Shown here: in pieces, positions 15,842 to 22,998 of the stretch
Layout of the letters: each line of letters opens with the position of its first letter
How positions within the stretch are numbered: position 1 is the first letter of the stretch
DNA from: Lysobacter antibioticus
GTDB lineage: Bacteria; Pseudomonadota; Gammaproteobacteria; Xanthomonadales; Xanthomonadaceae
Length of the DNA stretch: 38,734 nucleotides
Direction of reading: 5' to 3'
Assembly: GCF_000731095.1 (NCBI RefSeq)
Contig: NZ_JMTZ01000166.1
Coordinates: 1-38,734, forward strand
The notes under the pieces: model-generated
What the model saw: only the letters and a program-made list of their open reading frames with translations
Database searches by the model: none
Told to the model about the DNA's origin: nothing
Position numbers and translations under genes: made by a program

Positions 15842-17164
15842 GAACGAGCGCGAAGTGCGCATCGCGAATACGAAGTTCGGCGCGTCCGGCGTCAGGCCCG
15901 CGGCGATCTGGCCGTTGAAGGTCCACCCCGACGGCAGCACATAACTGGCACCGATGTTGAGCGTGGTGCTGTTGCTGGAACTGCCCGGCACGCGCCGCTT
16001 CGGCCCGCCGGGCGCGGTGGTGTGGGTGGCGCCGGTGGCGGCGGTGGCGACGCTGAAACTGACCGCGGAACGATCGTTGAGGGCGATGGCCAGGCCACCG
16101 CTCAGCAAGATGGTGTTGCCCAGTTCGACCCGCGCCGGCGAAACCTGCTCGGCCACCGGCGAGATGTCGTCGAAGTCCGTGGGCTGGTTGTAGGTGTAGC
16201 CGATGTTGCCGAACAGGATCACCGGATCGTAGGTGCGCAAAGCCGAGACATTGAACGTCGCGCTCCAGATACCCGAACCGGTCGGCAGGTTCTCCGGAAT
16301 ATTGAGGTTGTTGTTGTCGTCGTCGGGTTGGATCAACTTGAGGCCGAACGGGTCGCGCCCTGTCGGCGCGCGTACCCGCAGGCTGGTGACGATGTCGGGC
16401 CAGCGCTGCGACTCCTTGACCCACTGGTAGTAGGCCGCAACGCTGGCATCGCCCATGCCTTGCGAACGCATGTTGACCTCGCTGACCACGCTGGAGGCGC
16501 CGCCGGCGCCGCCGCTGACGAATCGCGAATCGCGGTACACGTAGGGCAGGCTGGCTTCGACGCTGAAGCGGTCGGTGAAACCGTAGCGGCCGGTGAGGTC
16601 GACGGTGGCGACGGTGGCCTTGGTCTGGTCCAGGTTGATGCTGCCGAGGAAGATCGCATCCAGCGCCAGGAACCCGCTCAGCGCGAGCTGGCGGCGGTCG
16701 TAGTAGCTGTAACTCAGGCCGGTATCGAGGGTGAACTTGCGCTCGAACAAGGGCGCGTGTTCGCGCACCACCAGGGCTTTTTCCCGCTCGCGGCGTTGCG
16801 CGTCTTCCTCGCGTTGGGTCTGGCCGACCTGGACCGGTCCGTCGCGCTCCTGGGCGTCGTTGGCGGCGGTCGTCGAGGCCTTGCGCCGCGCTTCCTCCGA
16901 AGCCTCGCGGGCGATCTTGCTGGCGTTGTCCTGGTAGCCGGCATCGCCCGGTGCGTCGAGCCCGCGCCCGCGTTGGCTCAGTTCGAGTTCGTCGACCTGA
17001 TTGCGCAGCCGCTCGATCTCGGCGCGCTGCGAAGCCAGCTCGCGGCTCATGTCGAGCATTCGTTGGTGCAGGGATACGGTGTCGGCGCCGTCTTCGGCGG
17101 CGAACGCCTGTGCGCTCAGGACGAGCGACAGGGCCAGGGTCAACGGAGTCAGCACGGCACGCAT
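15839..17164 (-). CDS. fapF: FapF-like outer-membrane amyloid exporter
   Basis: A 441-residue protein with signal peptide MRAVLTPLTLALSLVLSAQA (cut near AFA|AED). Residues 30-65 form a heptad-rich coiled coil (LHQRMLDMSRELASQRAEIE and on). A charged hydrophilic linker rich in E, R, K and Q covers about 70-135. From about residue 140 to the end, alternating amphipathic strands form a beta-barrel, closing with a C-terminal phenylalanine (RTSRSF) typical for BAM-dependent insertion. A trimerising coiled coil, helical plug region and C-terminal barrel is the architecture of Pseudomonas FapF, which exports Fap amyloid subunits. It is last in the operon, as fapF is. By barrel alone it could be called a generic transporter; the context decides. 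Confidence 0.8.
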   Translation of the reverse strand: MRAVLTPLTLALSLVLSAQAFAAEDGADTVSLHQRMLDMSRELASQRAEIERLRNQVDELELSQRGRGLDAPGDAGYQDNASKIAREASEEARRKASTTAANDAQERDGPVQVGQTQREEDAQRREREKALVVREHAPLFERKFTLDTGLSYSYYDRRQLALSGFLALDAIFLGSINLDQTKATVATVDLTGRYGFTDRFSVEASLPYVYRDSRFVSGGAGGASSVVSEVNMRSQGMGDASVAAYYQWVKESQRWPDIVTSLRVRAPTGRDPFGLKLIQPDDDNNNLNIPENLPTGSGIWSATFNVSALRTYDPVILFGNIGYTYNQPTDFDDISPVAEQVSPARVELGNTILLSGGLAIALNDRSAVSFSVATAATGATHTTAPGGPKRRVPGSSSNSTTLNIGASYVLPSGWTFNGQIAAGLTPDAPNFVFAMRTSRSF

Positions 17165-17200
17165 GGTCTCGACATCCTTAGCAAGAGTGAAACGTGCCGC

Positions 17201-17944
17201 TCAGCGCGGCAACGAACGCAGACTTTCCAGTGCCTGCAGCAGGCCGAGCTGGCCGCCCTGTTGCGGCGTGATCGCCGAGGTGACCAGCTGCAGTTGCATG
17301 CGGTTGCTGCCGTTGAGGTCGTTGCCGGCGATGCGGCCGAGCTGGACGATGCCGCCCTGCGCGCCGGCATCGAGGTGTTGCTGCAAGGACGCTCCGGGGC
17401 CGGCGACGCCCAGCTGCACGCCGCCGTCGAGGAAGGTCACCTGCGCGGTCATCGGCCCGGCGCCGGCCTGGCTCTGGGTCTGGCCGTTGAAGCCGCTGGC
17501 GTCGACCTGTTCGACGAACTGGATCGCAGTCAGATTGGACAAACGGTTGCGGTCGCCGGCGATCTGCGCGATCTGGCCGATGCCCTGGACCTGCAACGCC
17601 TCGGCGCCGCTCGCGCTGGCGTTGTCCGCGAGCGGCGCGTCCAGGCCGGCTTCGGCCTGGCTGCGCGCATCGACCTGCACGACATAGCCGCTGCCGGCGC
17701 GCTCGATCAGCAGCGAACCGCTGGCGACCGCGGCGCCTTGTTGGGCGGTGGCCAGGCTCGACACCAGGTCCACGCGCAGACCGACCAACATCTGCGCACC
17801 GAAGTACCTGCCGCAGACGGTCGCGAGCGTGGCCTCGTCGACCAGTTCGGCTTTCAGAGGGGGCAGGGCGACCGCGGGTTGGACCGCGGCCGCCGCTGCC
17901 ACGAGGGCCGTGAACAGGGCACAGGGGAGTGATGGACGGTTCAT
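17201..17944 (-). CDS. fapE: FapE-like secreted protein
   Basis: A 247-residue protein with a signal peptide (MNRPSLPCALFTALVAAAAA, cut after VALA or PAVA). The mature part opens with LVDEATLATVCGRYFGAQM, resembling the leader-like (L/V)xxxRGRY start of FapE proteins, and continues as small, polar, glycine- and glutamine-rich strands (QGIGQIAQIAGDRNRLSNLT, GNDLNGSNRMQLQL). FapE is a minor secreted fibre component or chaperone in Pseudomonas. The gene is 48 bases after the C39-like protease gene and 36 before the barrel gene, the same place as fapE. The assignment leans on position as well as this weak resemblance. Confidence 0.65.
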   Translation of the reverse strand: MNRPSLPCALFTALVAAAAAVQPAVALPPLKAELVDEATLATVCGRYFGAQMLVGLRVDLVSSLATAQQGAAVASGSLLIERAGSGYVVQVDARSQAEAGLDAPLADNASASGAEALQVQGIGQIAQIAGDRNRLSNLTAIQFVEQVDASGFNGQTQSQAGAGPMTAQVTFLDGGVQLGVAGPGASLQQHLDAGAQGGIVQLGRIAGNDLNGSNRMQLQLVTSAITPQQGGQLGLLQALESLRSLPR

Positions 17945-17992
17945 CGGGCACCTCGAACGCTTTGCGTGCGCACCGGATCGATGCGCGGACAT

Positions 17993-18721
17993 TCAGAACA
18001 AATCGGTAATCACCAGGCCGAACTCGACCACCCGCGGCGGCGCGGTCGCGCGATCGAGCGCATCCACGCGCCGCAACAGGGCCGGCGAACTGCGATGGCT
18101 GACCAGATAGGAATCGGCGCGCATCGGCCGGTCGCCGACCACCGCCAGCACGATGCCGTTCCAGCCGCGGACGAAATCGCCTTCGAGCATCACCCGATGG
18201 CCGAGCGCGGGATCGGCGACGAACACGCGTCCGCCGGCAGCGCCCTTGACCACGACGAAATGGCGATAACCCTTGAGGTCGAGCAGGGCGATCACCGGCA
18301 TCTGCAAGCGGTACAAGGCATCGGCCTCGATGCGGAACCCATGCGCGCGCAGACCGACGCTTTCGACGTAACGCTTCATGTCGAGCATCGAGAAGCCGTT
18401 GCGCACGACTTCGTTGGGATCCACGCCGACCATCATCTTCTTGATCAGTTCCGGCTCGCTCACGTCCATGCCGTAGCCGTAATGCAACAGGCTGGCCAGC
18501 GCGGCCGAGCCGCAACTGAAGTCGTAGCGCTGCTGGAGCAGGTCGCGATAGCGCAGGTCGCGCATCGTGCGCATGGTCTTGACCACCGGCACCGCGCCGG
18601 TGCCGGCCAGCCGGGTCAGGTCGACGGTGCTGCTGCGTTCGACCGGCGCTTGCGTGTGGCCGGCGCCGCACCACGTTGCGGCACCCAGGCAGACCGTCAT
18701 CCAGAAACCCAGCGAACGCAT
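17993..18721 (-). CDS. fapD: FapD-like C39-family cysteine protease
   Basis: A 242-residue protein with an N-terminal signal (MRSLGFWMTVCLGAATWCGA). The papain-like C39 fold is clear: Q64 for the oxyanion hole and C70 in QQRYDFSCGSAALASLL, then H154 in YRHFVVVKG and D170 in VFVADPALG. The spacing Q-x5-C matches C39 peptidases. Unlike bacteriocin exporters it has no ABC transporter part, as in FapD, a periplasmic protease needed for Fap export. A substrate with a double-glycine leader is not evident in the neighbours. GGCGGT lies upstream of the ATG. It follows the second repeat gene after a strong hairpin. Confidence 0.85.
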   Translation of the reverse strand: MRSLGFWMTVCLGAATWCGAGHTQAPVERSSTVDLTRLAGTGAVPVVKTMRTMRDLRYRDLLQQRYDFSCGSAALASLLHYGYGMDVSEPELIKKMMVGVDPNEVVRNGFSMLDMKRYVESVGLRAHGFRIEADALYRLQMPVIALLDLKGYRHFVVVKGAAGGRVFVADPALGHRVMLEGDFVRGWNGIVLAVVGDRPMRADSYLVSHRSSPALLRRVDALDRATAPPRVVEFGLVITDLF

Positions 18722-18778
18722 GTCGATACCGCCCTGAGATCGTAGTCGGCCGTCGCGGCCGGCATTGGAGGAAGGACA

Positions 18779-18810
18779 TCCGCGGCGACCCTGATGACGG
18801 TCGCCGCGGA
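18779..18810 (-). other. Hairpin between the second repeat gene and the protease gene
   Basis: A perfect 12-bp stem (18779-18790 with 18799-18810, 8-base loop) lies 18 bases after the stop codon of the repeat protein gene and 57 bases before the protease start. There is no T run. It probably acts as a partial terminator or 3' mRNA stabiliser that makes subunit mRNA more abundant than downstream export genes (inference). Confidence 0.6.
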
Positions 18811-18828
18811 TGGACGCAACAACGACGG

Positions 18829-19647
18829 TCAGTCGCCGCAATTCGCGCCGCAGGTCGGCGGCGGCGGGGGTGGTGCGCAGGCGCCGCAGGACGCGGTCGC
18901 GATCGACAGGCCGTTGTGCTGCAGGTTGCCGACGCCGGAGGCGACGTTGACGCCGATGTTGCCCTGCGCACCGGACAGGGCGTTGCCGTCGAGCGTGGCG
19001 AACAGATCCAGGCTCATGCGGCGGCCTTCGCTGTCGAGCAGGTTCATCGTCGACATCTGCTCGCTGTCGGAGGTCGCGATGGCGAGCCGGCCGGAGCTGT
19101 TGACCGACGCGGCCATGCCGTTGCCCTGAACGTTGCCGACGCCCGCGGCGACGTTGACGCCGATGTTGCCCTTGGCATTCGACAATGCGTTGCCGTCGAG
19201 CGTGGCGCTGTAGTAGGTGTGGTCGGTGTTGGTGGTGGCGTAGTTGTCGGTCGAGCTCTGGCTGCCGAACACCATCGCCGACGCGAACACCTTCTCGCCG
19301 TCGACCGCCGACAGGGCGGTGTCGTTGGCCTGAACGTTGCCGACGCCGGCGGCGACATTGGCGCCGATGTTGCCTTGCGCATCCGACAGCGCGTCGCCGC
19401 CGAGATGGGCGTCGTGATCGCCGTCGCCGAGCGACCAGTTGCTGACCGTGGTCTGGTCCTGATCGACGGTGGCGGCGGATTCGGATGCGACGCGGATCTT
19501 GCCCTTGACCCGGACCCGACCCGATACGTCGATGTTGTTGCTTACGCGGGTGCTGCTGTAGATCTCGGCGTCGTCCCCCTCGGCCAAGGCCGGCAAGGCG
19601 AGGCTCGAGACCAGGGCAAGCGCCAGCAGGCGGTGGTGAAGTTTCAT
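18829..19647 (-). CDS. fapC: FapC/FapB-like amyloid repeat protein (272 aa)
   Basis: Signal peptide 1-22 (MKLHHRLLALALVSSLALPA, LA|EG). Three imperfect 31-residue repeats lie at 83-113, 151-181 and 220-250, each centred on GNIG(A/V)NVA(A/S)GVGN(V/L)Q and preceded by (D/N)ALS(D/N/G)A. They are separated by two non-repetitive linkers. The C-terminus has CGAC (C254, C257), a run of six prolines, then CGANC (C266, C270). Three GN-x-GVNVAAG repeats, two linkers and a C-terminal CxxC are the plan of Pseudomonas FapB and FapC, which form extracellular amyloid fibres in biofilm. The proline-rich second cysteine pair is unusual. The sequence is about three-quarters identical to the upstream paralogue. 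It stands third from the C39 side as fapC does; which paralogue is the major subunit cannot be told. Confidence 0.82.
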   Translation of the reverse strand: MKLHHRLLALALVSSLALPALAEGDDAEIYSSTRVSNNIDVSGRVRVKGKIRVASESAATVDQDQTTVSNWSLGDGDHDAHLGGDALSDAQGNIGANVAAGVGNVQANDTALSAVDGEKVFASAMVFGSQSSTDNYATTNTDHTYYSATLDGNALSNAKGNIGVNVAAGVGNVQGNGMAASVNSSGRLAIATSDSEQMSTMNLLDSEGRRMSLDLFATLDGNALSGAQGNIGVNVASGVGNLQHNGLSIATASCGACAPPPPPPTCGANCGD

Positions 19648-19683
19648 GTCCAGTCTCCGTAGGCTTCGAAACAGCGCGCGAAA

Positions 19684-19707
19684 CGGCCGCGGCCTGCGCC
19701 GCGGCCG
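19684..19707 (-). other. Hairpin between the two repeat genes
   Basis: A perfect 10-bp GC-only stem (19684-19693 with 19698-19707, loop CTGC) lies nine bases after the stop codon of the first main repeat gene. A second hairpin follows the second repeat gene in the same relative place, so the two look like a designed feature of subunit mRNAs. Confidence 0.6.
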
Positions 19708-19715
19708 CGCGCGGA

Positions 19716-20483
19716 TCAGTCGCAGCTACCGCAGGACGCAGTGGCGATCGACAGGCCGTTGTGCTGCAGGTTGCCGACGCCGGCGGCGACGTTGGCGCCG
19801 ATGTTGCCCTGCGCACCCGACAACGCGTTGCCCGCGAGGGTCGCGAAGGTGTCGAGATCGCAAGCGGCCGCCAGGGTGTTCAACCAGGCGTCCTGCTCGC
19901 TGTCGGAGGCGGCCTTGGCGATCGTGCCCGAGCTGTTGACCGATGCGGCCATGGCATTGCTCTGCGCGTTGCCGACGCCCGCGGTCACGTTCACCCCGAT
20001 GTTGCCCTTGGCATTGGACAGCGCGTCGCCGTTGAGGGTGGCGCGGTAATCGGTGTCCTGCTGCGACGAGTAGGCGAAGTTGAAGCTCGATTCCTGGTTG
20101 TTGAAGGTCATCGCCGAAGCGAACACCTTTTCGCCGTCGACCGCGGACAACGCGGTGTCATTGGCCTGGGCGTTGCCGACGCCGGCGGCGACGTTCGCAC
20201 CGATGTTGCCCTGTGCGTCCGACAAGGCGCTGCCGCCGAGGTGGGCGGTGTGGTCGCCGTCGCCGAGCGACTCGTTGGCCAGGGTGGTCTGATCCTGGTC
20301 GACGGTGGCGGCGGATTCGGATGCGACGCGGATTTTGCCCTTGACCCAGACGCGGCCGTGCACGCCGACGCTGTTGCTGACGCGGGTGGAGCTGTAGATG
20401 TCCGCGTCGTCGCCTTCGGCATAAGCTGGCGCAGCCACAGCCACGCCGAGTGCGAGGGCAAGCAGGGTGAAATGAACTTTCAT
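19716..20483 (-). CDS. fapB: FapB/FapC-like amyloid repeat protein (255 aa)
   Basis: Signal peptide 1-22 (MKVHFTLLALALGVAVAAPA, YA|EG). Repeats at 83-113, 151-181 and 217-247 carry GNIGANVAAGVGNAQ-type cores. The chain ends TASCGSCD with CxxC at C251 and C254, plus one extra cysteine at C208. Residues 22-125 are nearly the same as in the downstream paralogue, and long runs of identical bases (around 20297-20340 against 19459-19500) show a fairly recent duplication or gene conversion. The linkers differ most (FNNQESSFNFAYSSQQ is Asn/Gln/Phe/Ser rich, typical of amyloid linkers). A strong CAGGAGAG precedes the ATG. By order it matches fapB. Confidence 0.82.
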   Translation of the reverse strand: MKVHFTLLALALGVAVAAPAYAEGDDADIYSSTRVSNSVGVHGRVWVKGKIRVASESAATVDQDQTTLANESLGDGDHTAHLGGSALSDAQGNIGANVAAGVGNAQANDTALSAVDGEKVFASAMTFNNQESSFNFAYSSQQDTDYRATLNGDALSNAKGNIGVNVTAGVGNAQSNAMAASVNSSGTIAKAASDSEQDAWLNTLAAACDLDTFATLAGNALSGAQGNIGANVAAGVGNLQHNGLSIATASCGSCD

Positions 20484-20533
20484 GATCTCTCTCCTGGTGG
20501 TGGTTGATATCGCCTTGCGTCTGCCGCTTTTTT

Positions 20534-21178
20534 TTAAAAGCCCCCGGGCAGTTGGAGCACGATGGCGTTGGCCGACGCGTTGCCGACCCCCGCCGTCTGA
20601 TTGATTTGCAGCACGCCTTCGCCGCCGCGGAAGGCGTCGCCGGCGATCGTCGCTTCGCGCATACGCGGTGCGTCGGCGGCGGCATCGTTTTGGGTTTCGC
20701 CGGCGATGGCGGCCAGCGCGGCATCGTCGAGCGCGCCGTCGCCCAGGCCGGCCAGCGCGCTGCCGGTCGCGAGCACGAACAGATTCGCCTGGGCATTGCC
20801 GGCGCCGGCGCTCTGGTTGAGCGAGAGCAGCCCGCGACTGTCGGCGAAGGCACCGGCACCGATGCGCGCGGAGGCGTCGCGCGATTCGTTGCGCGCATCG
20901 GACGCGGCCTGGTTCGCCTGCGCCGATGCGAGCGCCGTGCCCGCGGGCGCGGCCGCGATCGCCGCGAGGTTGCTCTGCACGTTGCCCACGCCCGCGGTCT
21001 GGTTGATCGCGGCGCGGCCATCGAGCGAACGGCCGCTGTCGGCACCGATGCGGGCATGGTCGGCACCGTTCGCAGACGGGACTTCGCTCGCCTCGGTGTC
21101 GGTCGACAGGGCGGTTGCGAACAGACACACCGCCAGCCACAGCGGCGCCAGGCGCAGCGGACGCAGACGCGCGCTCAT
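20534..21178 (-). CDS. Secreted repeat protein at the fapA position
   Basis: A 214-residue protein with a signal peptide (about 1-30, cut near TEA|SEV). Three repeats are visible near 53-75, 114-137 and 186-210 with the core (I/L)NQ(T/S)AG(V/A)GN and an asparagine four residues later (INQTAGVGNVQSN, LNQSAGAGNAQAN, INQTAGVGNASAN). The AGVGN-x-x-x-N half is shared with the two larger repeat proteins, but INQT replaces GVNVA, so it is a divergent class. It lacks CxxC. Its ATG overlaps the stop of the upstream gene by four bases (21175-21178). FapA is proposed to guard FapC against early assembly; homology to FapA is inferred from position and not shown by sequence. Confidence 0.7.
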   Translation of the reverse strand: MSARLRPLRLAPLWLAVCLFATALSTDTEASEVPSANGADHARIGADSGRSLDGRAAINQTAGVGNVQSNLAAIAAAPAGTALASAQANQAASDARNESRDASARIGAGAFADSRGLLSLNQSAGAGNAQANLFVLATGSALAGLGDGALDDAALAAIAGETQNDAAADAPRMREATIAGDAFRGGEGVLQINQTAGVGNASANAIVLQLPGGF

Positions 21179-21717
21179 CGGCCGTTCCCCTGAGGCGCCA
21201 AGGCCTGCATCACGCTGCCGGTGACCAGGTCGGCGATGCCGGCGGTCGCATTCGTCACCGCTCCGCCGACGCTGGCGGTCGGGCCCATCGGCGCGGTCGC
21301 CGACGGACCGAGCAAGCCGTTGTTGCCCGAGGCGCCGAGCGATTCGGTCGGCACCAGCAGGCCGGTCAGGGCCCCGGTCGCCGCGCTCGGGCTGAGCCCG
21401 CTGGAACCGTGCTGGCCGAGCTCGGCGTCGCCGATCAGGGGCGCCAGCGAACGGTCCAGGGTGCCGTGGAAGACCTGGCCGGGGAAGGTCGTCGCCTCGG
21501 TGCGGATCGGGTTCTCCTGCGCGGGCAGGGCGCGGTAGGCGATACGCGGGTGGACGGTGCGGGCGATGACCACGGTCGGGTCTTCGCTGGCCGGACCGGC
21601 CTGCTGACCTTGGGCTGCACCGGCGAACGTGACGAACATCGTGGCGAGGCCCAACGCCGCCGCGCGCGCCGCCGCCGGCTGCGAGGTCTGGGAAAAGCGG
21701 CAGGAGATCGCGGACAT
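21175..21717 (-). CDS. Secreted protein of unknown function, first gene of the operon
   Basis: A 180-residue protein. After a hydrophilic start (MSAISCRFSQTSQPAAARAA) comes a hydrophobic core LGLATMFVTFAGAAQG, consistent with a long signal peptide cut before QQAGP. The mature part holds VIARTVHPRIAYRALP, a glycine/serine/alanine-rich middle, and a C-terminal amphipathic segment VGGAVTNATAGIADLVTGSV. I do not recognise the family, and Pseudomonas fap operons have no counterpart before fapA that I know of. It is translationally coupled to the next gene and is the first gene after the sigma-54 promoter. The start at 21717 has GGAGC upstream; the frame is open further but enters the promoter. Confidence 0.65.
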   Translation of the reverse strand: MSAISCRFSQTSQPAAARAAALGLATMFVTFAGAAQGQQAGPASEDPTVVIARTVHPRIAYRALPAQENPIRTEATTFPGQVFHGTLDRSLAPLIGDAELGQHGSSGLSPSAATGALTGLLVPTESLGASGNNGLLGPSATAPMGPTASVGGAVTNATAGIADLVTGSVMQALAPQGNGR

Positions 21718-21786
21718 GGCTCGGGCTCCAAGACGACTAGGGGGTCGACGGCCGCGTCGCTTCAGCGATACGGGTGATGGACCTAG

Positions 21787-21802
21787 TGCGAGAGTCGTGC
21801 CA
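21787..21802 (-). promoter_or_regulatory. Sigma-54 (-24/-12) promoter of the amyloid-like operon
   Basis: The minus strand reads TGGCACGACTCTCGCA, against the consensus TGGCACG-N4-TTGC(A/T): one mismatch, with the essential GG and GC at the right ten-base spacing. Transcription would start near 21776, leaving a leader of about 60 bases before the ATG at 21717. Upstream, 21808-21840 is markedly AT-rich, in keeping with an activator- or IHF-binding zone. Confidence 0.72.
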
Positions 21803-22068
21803 ACGACATAAGAAATTGAATTTATTAGAAATTTATTCAGCCAGTAGCGGCGTGACCGGCGTAGCTGAACGAAAACGTTACAAGCGCGGAACGCGTCTTG
21901 CCGAGGCGGGCGACCGTCCCGAGCGCGGCGAAATCGCGCAATGGCTTGATTCAGTGGCCGTATAGGCTCGCGAGGAAGATGTGTAAACAGGCACACACTG
22001 GGCGTTGCCTTTTTGCAACGCGCCTCGCGTGCGAGGATGGCCGCCTTCCCGCGCTCGCTTCCCAAGCC
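21803..22068. other. Regulatory gap between the divergent operon and oxygenase gene
   Basis: This gap has the AT-rich stretch 21808-21840 beside the sigma-54 promoter and, on the other side, a 7-bp hairpin GCGTTGC/GCAACGC with a CTTTTT loop (22002-22008 with 22015-22021) in the presumed leader of the oxygenase gene. No gene is seen. Activator sites for the sigma-54 promoter are expected in the AT-rich half. Confidence 0.4.
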
Positions 22069-22785
22069 ATGTCATCGACGATCGACGCCCCGGACGATTT
22101 CATCGAGGTCTATCCCGAGGCCCTGACGCGCGAGCAATGCGCGGACCTGCTGCGCCGTTTCGATGCCAGCCGCGAGAGCGAGCCGGGCCGGGTCGGCGGC
22201 GGCGTCATGCCCGACCTCAAGGACAGCCGCGACCTGACCATCACCGGGCGCGAAGGTTGGAAGGACATCGAGATCGCCTTGAACCTGGCGGTGTTCCGCG
22301 GCCTGCTGAGCTATCTGCGCCGCTACCCGCACACGATGATCGCGCCGCTGATGCTGGAAGCGCCGTCGGCCGACGGCAAGCGCCACCGTCTCACTCCCGA
22401 ACGCATGGCCGAGATGGACGACAACGCGCTGGCGCCGATCGCCCAGACCGTGTTCCGCCCCGGATCGATCAACCTGCAGCGCTACACCGCCGATCGCGGC
22501 GGTTATCCGTACTGGCATTGCGAGCTGTACCCGCGCGACCCGGGCGCCGAAACCCTGCACCGCCACGTGCTGTGGACGATCTACCTCAACGACGGCTTCG
22601 AGGAAGGCGAGACCGAGTTCCTGTATCAGCGCCGCAAGATCGTCCCGCGCGCCGGCGACCTGCTGATCGCACCGGCCGCGTTCACCCACACCCATCGCGG
22701 CAATCGGCCCAAGGGCGGCGACAAATACATCGCGACCAGCTGGATTCTGTTCCAGCGCGCAGAGCAGTTGTTCGGCGGGCGCTGA
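22069..22785 (+). CDS. 2OG-Fe(II) oxygenase family protein
   Basis: A 238-residue protein of the prolyl-hydroxylase-like superfamily. The double-stranded beta-helix core shows iron ligands H150 and E152 in YWHCELYP (HxE in place of the usual HxD), a distal histidine H207 or H209 in FTHTHRG, and a 2-oxoglutarate-binding basic residue nearby (R210 or the lysine in GGDKYIATSW). Members hydroxylate protein or small-molecule substrates using Fe(II) and 2-oxoglutarate. The ATG at 22069 was chosen because the frame upstream lacks family features. It is divergent from the amyloid-like operon; a functional link is not shown. Confidence 0.85.
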   Translation: MSSTIDAPDDFIEVYPEALTREQCADLLRRFDASRESEPGRVGGGVMPDLKDSRDLTITGREGWKDIEIALNLAVFRGLLSYLRRYPHTMIAPLMLEAPSADGKRHRLTPERMAEMDDNALAPIAQTVFRPGSINLQRYTADRGGYPYWHCELYPRDPGAETLHRHVLWTIYLNDGFEEGETEFLYQRRKIVPRAGDLLIAPAAFTHTHRGNRPKGGDKYIATSWILFQRAEQLFGGR

Positions 22786-22823
22786 GGCTCCAGGCGCGCG
22801 GTTCGGTTGGCTAGCGGGCGAAG

Positions 22824-22976
22824 GCAAATCCCCGGCGCAGCCGTTACCCAGGCACCCGTTCTACGTACGCGCCAGCCCCCTCAACCAAAGGGGCGAGTTG
22901 ACGCGGCCATCGCTCGTATAAGTTCGAATCTCAGCGCGAGTTCCCCCCTTGGAAAAGGGGCAGGGGGGATTTGCTG
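22824..22976. repeat. MITE-like inverted pair, copy 3 (variant left arm)
   Basis: The right arm 22941-22976 (TTCCCCCCTTGGAAAAGGGG then CAGGGGGGATTTGCT) matches the other copies. The left arm starts GCAAATCCCC at 22824 but carries an insertion before CCCCCTCAACCAAAGGGGCG (to about 22897), like the half-copy at 15478. It fills the gap between the convergent oxygenase and response regulator genes. Confidence 0.7.
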
Positions 22977-22998
22977 TTAGCCGTTAACCCGCCGAACC

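Noticed and set aside
17172-17197. Sigma-54-like GGCACG...TTGC before the outer-membrane protein gene
   Set aside because: The spacing between GG and GC is fourteen bases instead of ten.
17993-18721. Bacteriocin-processing C39 peptidase
   Set aside because: There is no ABC transporter part and no peptide with a double-glycine leader nearby; the fap-like context explains it better.
18829-20483. Curli (CsgA/CsgB) subunits
   Set aside because: The repeats lack the Ser-x5-Gln-x4-Asn-x5-Gln pattern, and no csgG, csgE or csgF gene is present; C39 protease and barrel exporter point to Fap.
21999-22018. Sigma-54-like TGGGC...TTTTTGC before the oxygenase gene
   Set aside because: The spacing is twelve or thirteen bases, and the -24 element lacks TGGCA.
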